From contig OZ023209.1 in NCBI GenBank assembly GCA_963995525.1, forward strand, positions 14,065,097 to 14,129,096: a stretch of 64,000 bases of DNA, written 5' to 3'. Shown piece by piece: positions 61,201-64,000 of this stretch (the stretch's first letter is position 1; every line of letters begins with the position of its first letter). This stretch comes from Escarpia spicata. Its lineage: Eukaryota; Annelida; Polychaeta; Sabellida; Siboglinidae. The notes beneath the pieces are model-generated. The model did no database searches. It saw nothing but the letters and a program-made list of their open reading frames with translations, and had not been told where the DNA came from. A program made the position numbers and the translations under genes.

Positions 61201-61528
61201 CAGTCGGTAGTTGAGTTGACACTGGTTTCATGTGCAGATTAATCAAGGCAAAATATGTCTCTTTGTAGGTCGTCTCATGACTACAGCGCGATGGGCTCGC
61301 GACTTCATCATGAAACACCCGGAGTATAAACACGATTCGGTTGTCACGGAAACCATCAACTACGACCTTGTGAACGAGTGTCATCAGATGCTGATTGGAA
61401 AGCCATGCCCGGAGCTTCTTATCCAGCACAAGACGAAGACCAACGACACAATTCCGATGGCCATGAAGATCCACGAGCAAACCCTCATTGGGCTCTCACA
61501 GATGTCAAAGTCTTGTGAATCGAGCTAG
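21434..61528 (+). CDS. GCLC: Glutamate-cysteine ligase catalytic subunit, complete 16-exon gene
   Basis: Catalyses ATP-dependent joining of glutamate and cysteine, the first and rate-limiting step of glutathione synthesis, in the cytosol with the modifier subunit GCLM. Sixteen exons sum to 1971 nt (656 residues plus TAG), close to the 637 residues of the human enzyme, and all phases agree. Diagnostic blocks in order: [20 protein letters not shown] at the start; WGDEVEYML with Glu50 and Glu52, and [15 protein letters not shown] with Glu96 and Glu103, equivalent to metal-binding Glu residues known from the yeast structure; [77 protein letters not shown]. Cys556 (DTSC) matches the human Cys that links to GCLM. 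A Cys-rich stretch in exon 14 and a longer C-terminus differ from human. The gene is about 40 kb because the introns are packed with mobile DNA. Confidence 0.97.
21584..23739. other. GCLC intron 1, first part
   Basis: No gene recognised. Sequence around 22020-22330 looks like decayed non-LTR retrotransposon text, but I cannot assign it. The remainder is unremarkable AT-rich intron. Confidence 0.4.
23740..24135 (-). mobile_element. CR1-like non-LTR fragment (RT C-terminal part)
   Basis: The minus strand encodes [40 protein letters not shown] and [20 protein letters not shown], the block after the RT active site in CR1-like elements. It overlaps in family with 16095-16300, so the two are separate copies of one lineage. 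Confidence 0.8.
24140..24460. repeat. Dispersed repeat, copy 1
   Basis: 'cattggaaagagctgaatctc' through 'aagaagatatca' to 'cttagttactgcggacagatc' matches 41790-42010 and, in part, 44165-44290. The family is unknown. Confidence 0.6.
24461..25511. other. GCLC intron 1, last part
   Basis: No features recognised in this stretch. Confidence 0.4.
25512..25621 (+). CDS. GCLC: GCLC exon 2
   Basis: Acceptor 'ttttgtcag|gtcgag', donor 'cccaa|gtaggt'. Encodes [20 protein letters not shown] through QETSSP plus two bases of Asn. 110 nt, ends in phase 2. Confidence 0.95.
25622..29437. other. GCLC intron 2, first part
   Basis: No gene recognised. 'cttgaagacaagcagacagg' near 26930 resembles 56202 and marks a small dispersed repeat. 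28970-29090 contains 'gttccaccctatatg'-like units related to the minisatellite at 31727-31998. Confidence 0.4.
30065..30152 (+). other. tRNA-like Pol III promoter sequence
   Basis: 'tagctcagtgggtaggcgc' resembles an A box and 'ggttcaatcc' a B box, spaced about 15 nt wider than in a normal tRNA. The acceptor and anticodon stems do not pair well, so it is a tRNA-derived sequence and not a functional tRNA. Matching copies are at about 31390-31476 (minus) and 44967-45050. Confidence 0.6.
30291..31070. mobile_element. Nested 780-bp inverted-repeat element with 5-bp target duplication
   Basis: GTCAT at 30286-30290 and 31071-31075 brackets an insert. Its ends are inverted repeats of about 33 bp: 'atagataagcgagcgaaaaa' then 'tgaacaact', and the reverse complement at the right end. 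The related element copy at about 45190-45210 lacks the insert ('atggtaattatatataac'), giving a paralogous empty site. No transposase; superfamily unassigned. Confidence 0.85.
31380..31476 (-). other. tRNA-like Pol III promoter sequence, right arm
   Basis: Inverse copy of 30065-30152 with the same A-box-like and B-box-like elements. It faces the left-arm copy. Confidence 0.6.
31727..31998. repeat. ~61-bp minisatellite, about 4-5 units
   Basis: Units contain 'ccaccctatactattattcc', 'gccctgtactcttattataa' and 'ttccaagaaatttc', with substitutions between copies. Confidence 0.85.
32648..32905. mobile_element. Small inverted-repeat (MITE-like) element
   Basis: 'gggatcatctcagaacgt' at 32651 and 'acgttctgagatgattcc' at about 32883 form an imperfect 18-bp terminal inverted repeat around about 250 bp. 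A partial copy with 'gaggccagatgaaagtaa' lies at 40160-40255. Confidence 0.55.
33034..33153 (+). CDS. GCLC: GCLC exon 3
   Basis: Acceptor 'gtcgtag|tgatcac', donor 'aactcag|gtaatt'. Encodes [20 protein letters not shown] through NNVEHNMKL, with Glu96 and Glu103. 120 nt, phase 2 in and out. Confidence 0.97.
33261..34391. mobile_element. TTAA-flanked piggyBac-like non-autonomous element (1.13 kb)
   Basis: It starts TTAACCCTCTCGTGGTCAGA and ends TCTGGCCTTGAGAGGGTTAA, a terminal inverted repeat with about 3 mismatches in 20 bp. Subterminal motifs 'cccgaatcaacccgagtat' and 'caacccgagtatat' occur near both ends. A short ORF start ([13 protein letters not shown]) near 33781 is all that might remain of a protein. 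TTAA sites and the subterminal motifs suggest piggyBac. Confidence 0.8.
35311..35376 (+). repeat. Two decayed minisatellite units left of the hAT-like element
   Basis: 'gtgacacatggtgatgctgt' through 'gaatatgttacactgggg', and the preceding 'aacacgttgatacc' to 'attgcagta', align to the 35-bp unit of the array at 36501-37270. Confidence 0.6.
35377..36497. mobile_element. hAT-like non-autonomous element (1.12 kb)
   Basis: The left end TAGGGCTGCCTACC and right end GGTAGGCAGCCCTG form a 13-bp perfect inverted repeat of hAT style. No intact 8-bp target duplication can be read because both flanks lie in minisatellite. The interior has 'attacggattttccgtaat' palindromes and a G18 run near 36430. No transposase motif. 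Confidence 0.7.
36501..37270 (+). repeat. 35-bp minisatellite ending at the exon 4 acceptor (~22 units)
   Basis: The unit is 'gtggctcatgttgatgtatt' followed by 'taatgtgttgcacta'. Copies differ by few substitutions. The last unit reads 'taatgtgttgcag' and its AG is the exon 4 splice acceptor, so every unit carries an acceptor-like 'tgtgttgcactag'. Confidence 0.97.
37271..37339 (+). CDS. GCLC: GCLC exon 4
   Basis: Acceptor 'tgtgttgcag|gagggaag' is supplied by the final minisatellite unit; donor 'cccacg|gtaacc'. Encodes [20 protein letters not shown] and FP. 69 nt, phase 2 in and out. Confidence 0.95.
37493..38700 (-). pseudogene. Dead Tc1-type transposase
   Basis: The minus strand reads through Tc1 blocks: [69 protein letters not shown] and [13 protein letters not shown]. 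The first catalytic Asp of the DDE triad is Asn (FTNES). A TAG replaces the expected Trp after VMV, and about 5 extra bases shift the frame after RRVTFDL. The N-terminal part near 38480-38608 is expanded by a 20-bp repeat. No clear terminal inverted repeats found. Confidence 0.88.
38480..38608 (-). repeat. 20-bp tandem repeat inside the Tc1 relic
   Basis: The unit 'tctcctggtgtactgcccag' occurs about 6.4 times. On the minus strand it encodes [13 protein letters not shown] residues, and because 20 is not a multiple of 3 all three frames cycle into one 20-residue periodic peptide. Confidence 0.95.
39050..39850. repeat. AT-rich satellite-like repeat, ~168-178 bp unit, about 4.5 copies
   Basis: 'tcttcataatcatgg' recurs near 39190, 39368, 39537 and 39705, with shared 'caatattgactaattaatta' and 'taatgtatatttattacc'. 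The middle copies are most alike. Confidence 0.9.
40589..40702 (+). CDS. GCLC: GCLC exon 5
   Basis: Acceptor 'tcttccag|actcgg', donor 'agatttcg|gtaggt'. Encodes [20 protein letters not shown] and [17 protein letters not shown]. 114 nt, phase 2 in and out. Confidence 0.96.
41289..41347 (+). CDS. GCLC: GCLC exon 6
   Basis: Acceptor 'ttgtgttgtag|aacg', donor 'tccccta'-type 'atcccta|gtgagt'. Encodes [19 protein letters not shown], a highly conserved family block. 59 nt, phase 2 in, phase 1 out. Confidence 0.95.
41785..42110. repeat. Dispersed repeat, copy 2
   Basis: Matches 24140-24460 through 'cattggaaagagcagagtctc', 'aagaagatatctcaatt' and 'cttagttaccatggatagatc'. Confidence 0.6.
42115..44160. 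repeat. Large intronic repeat block, copy 1 (intron 6)
   Basis: Starts 'ttggccgaaggtccaaggga' and has internal ~150-bp units with 'tttttctctaattttgcata' and 'atctgtatttgatt-aatcat'. It then holds an RT fragment and a tail ending 'accatgttcaatgctccata'. The same order of blocks recurs at 48315-50450 in intron 8, with different deletions. Family unknown. Confidence 0.75.
43125..43440 (-). mobile_element. Reverse transcriptase fragment inside the repeat block, copy 1
   Basis: The minus strand encodes [37 protein letters not shown] and [20 protein letters not shown], the palm of a non-LTR reverse transcriptase. Frames are broken. Confidence 0.8.
44335..45840. mobile_element. Long-inverted-repeat element with tRNA-like sequence (copy B)
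   Basis: Starts 'tgttaaagggaataaaaaca' and ends 'ttattccctttaa'. Arms at about 44520-44710 and 45440-45640 are inverse copies ('gcatcaggccgaccctttcc'). The left outer part (44350-44515) differs from the right outer part, and the right arm lacks the tRNA-like segment present at 44967-45050. Same family as 29438-31690. Confidence 0.75.
44967..45050 (+). other. tRNA-like Pol III promoter sequence, copy B
   Basis: 'ttagctcagttggtaaaggt' resembles an A box and 'ggttcaatcc' a B box. Spacing is as in 30065-30152. Not a convincing tRNA fold. Confidence 0.55.
45841..46742. other. GCLC intron 6, last part
   Basis: No gene or repeat family recognised. Confidence 0.4.
46743..46963 (+). CDS. GCLC: GCLC exon 7
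   Basis: Acceptor 'atttttcag|ttttc', donor 'ctattctt|gtacgt'. Encodes [16 protein letters not shown], then [20 protein letters not shown] with Cys253-Cys254, and [11 protein letters not shown]. 221 nt, phase 1 in, phase 0 out. An acidic Gly-rich linker ([13 protein letters not shown]) precedes the conserved block. Confidence 0.97.
47667..47715. repeat. Perfect-arm hairpin 'agctcctggtctttctga'
   Basis: 'agctcctggtctttctga' and 'tcagaaagaccaggagct' are separated by a CCATATGG core with two flanking mismatches. It would fold as a stable hairpin in the GCLC pre-mRNA. Confidence 0.85.
47751..47825. promoter_or_regulatory. Three tandem CRE-like TGACGTCA motifs
   Basis: Units of about 28 bp, 'cacatgtacgctgacgtcac', are repeated. 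Each holds a TGACGTCA palindrome, the consensus for CREB/ATF factors, and 'cacgtcac' nearby. Function is not shown. Confidence 0.45.
47948..48064 (+). CDS. GCLC: GCLC exon 8
   Basis: Acceptor 'atgttttag|ttggcg', donor 'ctccag|gtaatg'. Encodes [20 protein letters not shown] and [19 protein letters not shown]. 117 nt, phase 0 in and out. Confidence 0.97.
49135..49410 (-). mobile_element. Reverse transcriptase fragment inside the repeat block, copy 2
   Basis: The minus strand encodes [20 protein letters not shown] and [13 protein letters not shown] with the RT active-site box. It overlaps and extends the fragment at 43125-43440. Confidence 0.8.
49857..49893. repeat. Nested palindrome 'tttctgccgggcagaaa'
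   Basis: Two 17-bp arms, each nearly self-complementary, are separated by 'ctg'. The whole is also an inverted repeat. Confidence 0.9.
50761..50899 (+). CDS. GCLC: GCLC exon 9
   Basis: Acceptor 'tcattgcag|ccactg', donor 'gacgaag|gtaggt'. Encodes [20 protein letters not shown] through [18 protein letters not shown]. 139 nt, phase 0 in, phase 1 out. Confidence 0.97.
51694..51806 (+). CDS. GCLC: GCLC exon 10
   Basis: Acceptor 'gttgtccag|gcatcg', donor 'ttcgag|gtaggg'. Encodes [20 protein letters not shown] and [17 protein letters not shown]. 113 nt, phase 1 in, phase 0 out. Confidence 0.97.
52072..52213. repeat. (CA)n microsatellite
   Basis: Interrupted, then pure CA dinucleotides in intron 10. 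Confidence 0.95.
52537..52629 (+). CDS. GCLC: GCLC exon 11
   Basis: Acceptor 'gattgcag|aacatt', donor 'acagag|gtatgt'. Encodes [20 protein letters not shown] and [11 protein letters not shown], one of the most conserved family segments. 93 nt, phase 0. Confidence 0.97.
52783..53405 (-). pseudogene. Truncated Tc1/mariner-family transposase
   Basis: The minus strand encodes [35 protein letters not shown] and LQWPGNSPD. After an internal loss of the segment normally holding the third catalytic acid it resumes with [20 protein letters not shown] and [15 protein letters not shown]. The 3' terminus, 'cagtctgcggaaaaaaatt', abuts a TA dinucleotide at 52781. The 5' half is missing beyond about 53405. 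Confidence 0.85.
53848..53952 (+). CDS. GCLC: GCLC exon 12
   Basis: Acceptor 'tttcccgcag|gtgcaa', donor 'tccaag|gtaaga'. Encodes [20 protein letters not shown] and [15 protein letters not shown]. 105 nt, phase 0. Confidence 0.97.
54206..54287 (+). CDS. GCLC: GCLC exon 13
   Basis: Acceptor 'cttgtcag|gttgat', donor 'caacct|gtaagt'. Encodes [20 protein letters not shown] and FRRNIST. 82 nt, phase 0 in, phase 1 out. Confidence 0.96.
54321..54804 (+). repeat. 484-bp inverted repeat, left arm (intron 13)
   Basis: Begins 'ggtgttgtgtttggatcaat' and ends 'gaacaaaattctc'. It is the near-exact reverse complement of 57733-58216, with equal length and a single mismatch noticed. A B-box-like 'ggtttaaatcc' near 54410 hints at a tRNA-derived mobile element. 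It starts 33 bp after exon 13. Confidence 0.95.
55787..55881 (+). CDS. GCLC: GCLC exon 14 (Cys-rich)
   Basis: Acceptor 'tctcttcag|gcaaca', donor 'ggcaag|gtgaga'. Together with the split Cys it encodes [20 protein letters not shown], with five Cys in 20 residues, then [12 protein letters not shown]. The second part is conserved; the first occupies a variable region of the family. 95 nt, phase 1 in, phase 0 out. Confidence 0.94.
56318..56846 (+). mobile_element. tRNA-derived SINE with (ATTG)n tail
   Basis: The head has 'gatagtgtagtggttagcac' (A box) and 'cgagttcgaaacccgg' (B box). The body has 'aacattggggactgtgtatc' and 'ctggcagtgaccaccctcag', and the tail is 'gattgattgattgattga'. The same family is at 62893-63705. 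Confidence 0.88.
57038..57175 (+). mobile_element. Non-LTR retrotransposon fragment
   Basis: Encodes [20 protein letters not shown] and [10 protein letters not shown], matching the block GDRHISRKLKGKVV of the relic at 12700-13565. Confidence 0.7.
57535..57658 (+). CDS. GCLC: GCLC exon 15
   Basis: Acceptor 'ctgtttgcag|tcgggt', donor 'gcatccg|gtaggt'. Encodes [20 protein letters not shown] through [20 protein letters not shown], with Cys556. 124 nt, phase 0 in, phase 1 out. Confidence 0.96.
57733..58216 (-). repeat. 484-bp inverted repeat, right arm (intron 15)
   Basis: Near-exact reverse complement of 54321-54804, beginning 75 bp after exon 15. It abuts the SINE body at 58217. Confidence 0.95.
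58217..58470 (+). mobile_element. SINE (body and LINE-like tail)
   Basis: 'gtatgaatgagtacctggct', 'gcatggctgaatgcttccga' and the tail 'taaagcactttgaacagtcc' match the full copy at 60801-61130. The tRNA-like head is missing; the 484-bp repeat occupies that position. Confidence 0.8.
58752..60180 (+). mobile_element. Possible piggyBac-like relic
   Basis: TTAACCCATTAAGTCGGCCA opens the segment, followed by doubled 'agtcggccaaacccgcccga'-type motifs, the same design as 33261. A protein-like start [13 protein letters not shown] near 59001, then out of frame [13 protein letters not shown], recalls the acidic N-terminus of piggyBac transposases. The right boundary at TTAA near 60177 is weakly supported. 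Confidence 0.45.
60801..61130 (-). mobile_element. Full-length SINE with tRNA head and LINE-like tail
   Basis: On the minus strand the head 'gtggtacagtggctagagct' (A box) and 'gggttcgaatcg' (B box) is followed by the body 'gtatgaatgagtacctggct'. The tail has 'gaccagtcctgaggactgga' and 'gcgctatataagaac'. It ends about 140 bp before exon 16. Confidence 0.88.
61269..61528 (+). CDS. GCLC: GCLC exon 16 and stop
   Basis: Acceptor 'ctctttgtag|gtcgtc'. Encodes [40 protein letters not shown] and a C-terminal extension ending SKSCESS, then TAG at 61526-61528. 260 nt, phase 1 in. Confidence 0.97.
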
Positions 61529-61722
61529 GATAGCAGAACCAAGAGTTGATACTCTGAAGACTTTGTTAAAGATCCGTTGACAGTTTGCCTTCTCGACGCT
61601 TCTGAGAAATCAAACGGGAATTGTTTAATATCCGTCGATGTTTATAACAGACGTGTATTGTACCCGGGTTTTTTGACTGATTGCACCAATTTGTCCAGCC
61701 TAAATATGATGTTCTGTATCTA

Positions 61723-61728
61723 AATAAA
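61723..61728 (+). terminator. GCLC: Candidate GCLC poly(A) signal
   Basis: AATAAA 195 bp after the stop, the first hexamer in the 3' flank. A short 3' UTR would result; later sites are possible. Confidence 0.5.
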
Positions 61729-61739
61729 TAGATATACAG

Positions 61740-62892
61740 AGTTACAATAGATCACGTCAATAATACTTGTGAAATTGTCAACGTGCGATAGATTCGTGCA
61801 GCTTGTTTTAAATATGAGTTCTCTTCTGGAAGTATGAGTTCTTCTATCAGGAAGCATCAATATCACACTGGTGCTTGAAGTTAAGGTCAGATCTATATGA
61901 GTTGTTTTGCTGTAGTCAATCATTCCAAATTAAAGGTAATATGCAGCGAATTCCATACCTTACTTGTGGAGAGCTGTAAGTGATGTTTCTGATAACTAAA
62001 ATGTCTCAATTCTCTTCACTCAATCTCAAATTACATCTATATTAACAATATTACACTGTGTTCTTTAACCTACATTGTTATTGTATGAATGGGAATTAGA
62101 AAATGTCGAAACAACAGAGAAACGGTCCTCTACCATTGTGGAATGACGTCATCATTTTCAGTTTTACGCAGGTTCCAAGTCTTCCAGTTTGACTGTAAAA
62201 CTCACACTTTTTTTTGTCGTTGGGAAAATCTCATTTTACTCTTAAAATCGATTTTACTCCTTATGAATGATCTTGTAGACTGAAAACTATCGACACCTTG
62301 ATGCGCCACTGGACACTTTCGCTTGTGTGTCATGGAAATAGTGGCAGTCGATGTTTGCATTATCGAACCTCAAATTTCTCTACGGATTATGTATAACGAT
62401 GGATTTTCTTTATGAGCTCATCAACTTAGTGAAGGAGGACTTAGTGAAGGAGGACTTGGCAAGAAGAAGATGTAGCTACCACTCAATTTTGTCTATTGTG
62501 ATAAACAGTAACGACCAATTCTTGAAATTTACTGGCCTGTTTCTTTTACAGCGGAAATGGAAATTAAAATCAAGTTTTGCATGACGTCACAATACATACC
62601 GAATCATTGGCCATACCATACATGCGATATTTATGGTTTCATGAGATTTATGTGTTATAAAACTCTCCAGTGTCATCAGGATATTGCCTGTACATTCGTC
62701 ATGAGTTAACTATTTGAATGTTCGCACAATCTTACATACGTTGCTTGGTATACCATTGTTTGTTATGTACAGTTGGTTATAAGAAAGTTGATATTTTGTG
62801 AGTTCTTTGTGATCGATCCTATCGGTTGCATGACTGTTGGCAGAACTGAAGCCACTATTTGGTTATGGTAAATCATTTAAATGATTACTATA
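61740..62892. other. GCLC 3' flank, nothing recognised
   Basis: AT-rich sequence without coding motifs. A 15-bp direct duplication 'acttagtgaaggagg' is at about 62425-62455. Confidence 0.45.
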
Positions 62893-63416
62893 AGTTAATT
62901 GCCATGAATAGGGGAGACCGGGGGGAGTGGGCTAGTGTAGTGGTTAACATATCCGCCTGGCATGCCAGCGCTCTGAGTTAATTGCCATGAATAGGGGAGA
63001 CCGGGGGGGGGGGGGGCTAGTGTAGTGGTTAACATATCCGCCTGGCATGCCAGCGCTCTGAGTTAATTGCCATGAATAGGGGAGACCGGGGGGGGGGGGG
63101 GGAGTGGGCTAGTGTAGTGGTTAACATATCCGCCTGGCATGCCAGCGCTCTGAGTTAATTGCCATGAATAGGGGAGACCGGGGGGGGGGGGGGGGGGGGA
63201 GTGGGCTAGTGTAGTGGTTAACATATCCGCCTGGCATGCCAGCGCTCTGAGTTAATTGCCATGAATAGGGGAGACCGGGGGGAGTGGGCTAGTGTAGTGG
63301 TTAACATATCCGCCTGGCATGCCAGCGCTCTGAGTTAATTGCCATGAATAGGGGAGACCGGGGGGAGTGGGCTAGTGTAGTGGTTAACATATCCGCCTGG
63401 CATGCCAGCGCTCTGG
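62893..63416 (+). repeat. Six tandem units spanning a SINE 5' junction
   Basis: Each 83-98 bp unit holds flank sequence ('agttaattgccatgaatagg', then 'ggagaccgggg' with a variable G run) plus the SINE head ('gtgtagtggttaacatatcc', 'gcctggcatgccagcgctct'). The G run varies from about 6 to 19. Only the last unit continues into the B box and SINE body. Confidence 0.95.
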
Positions 63417-63705
63417 GTTCAAAAGCCTGACCGAGCAGGCATGATATTTTGTGTAACAACCAGGATCTCAACATTGGGGACTGTGTATCCCTCATGACTC
63501 CGATATTACGTTAATGTCGGTCAAGAGAACCACTAAGACCGACAAGCACCTGGCAGTGACCACCCTCAGTGCCAGCATATAAAGGTCGGTTTGGCGACAG
63601 TTTTTTGAAGACTAGTTGAATGAGACCTCACAAGACCAATGTAACCACAATAATACAAACTAGTCAATGAATAGAACGTTGCCGAGTGCTGGAAACAACT
63701 GTGAA
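63370..63705 (+). mobile_element. tRNA-derived SINE, second copy
   Basis: Body matches 56318-56846 ('aacattggggactgtgtatc', 'ctggcagtgaccaccctcag', 'gaacgttgccgagtgctgga'). It lacks the (ATTG)n tail. Confidence 0.85.
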
Positions 63706-64000
63706 ACTAGGGGAACCATGCACCATTTAGTTTTCGGATTCTTCCAGGGGCCAAAAATATATTGATTTCATAAAAAGGAACATTGTTTTAATATCCTCAG
63801 AAATCAATAGGTGTTTGGCGTATCATTTCTGTGGTCACATATATTTGTTTGTGTTCCAGAAACTACTAAATTGTATACCTTTAAGCAAAATAAGATGATT
63901 TTTGTGAAACTAACAAGCAATGTGGACAATAGAATGTAGAACAACATATTGCGTCATCGGCTCCAATTACCATAAAATTAAACAATGACATATGATGAGT
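63706..64000. other. Window end, nothing recognised
   Basis: AT-rich sequence with no feature seen. Confidence 0.45.

Overview
This window is metazoan nuclear DNA: split genes with GT-AG introns, microsatellites, tRNA-derived SINEs, non-LTR retrotransposon relics, Tc1/mariner relics and many short inverted-repeat transposons. The large repeat-filled introns, frequent 'gtaggcctac'-type motifs and foldback-like repeats suggest a marine invertebrate, possibly an echinoderm, hemichordate or other non-vertebrate deuterostome. That placement is an inference; the proteins do not fix the phylum.

Two protein-coding genes are supported, both on the + strand. (1) At 361-8984 lies the 3' part of a trypsin-fold (S1A) serine protease gene: five exons carrying the His, Asp and Ser catalytic motifs and a stop codon. 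Its 5' exons lie left of the window. Its second visible exon appears twice because about 1.73 kb is repeated on both sides of a 200-N gap, most simply two overlapping contig ends that were not merged. (2) At 21434-61528 lies a complete glutamate-cysteine ligase catalytic subunit gene (GCLC), which makes gamma-glutamylcysteine in the first step of glutathione synthesis. I reconstruct 16 exons totalling 1971 nt (656 codons plus stop). Every junction is GT-AG and every intron phase agrees.

Layout. 1-9.5 kb: protease gene with a foldback-like repeat, the assembly duplication and a 470-bp CT tract. 9.5-21.4 kb: intergenic, holding several dead non-LTR elements on the minus strand (a CR1-like one at 16.1-19.3 kb) and a TTAA-flanked inverted-repeat element at 19.5-20.2 kb. 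21.4-61.5 kb: GCLC. Intron 2 has a long-inverted-repeat element with tRNA-like sequences and a nested insertion. Intron 3 has a TTAA element, a hAT-like element and a 35-bp minisatellite that runs into the exon 4 acceptor. Intron 4 has a dead Tc1 copy and an AT-rich satellite. Introns 6 and 8 share large diverged repeat blocks. Intron 7 has a small element with TGACGTCA sites. Introns 13 and 15 carry a near-identical 484-bp inverted repeat around exons 14-15. 61.5-64 kb: 3' flank with a SINE whose promoter half is tandemly amplified.

The two genes show no functional link. I found no CRISPR, operon or prokaryotic system. The most interesting structures are repeats that touch GCLC splicing.
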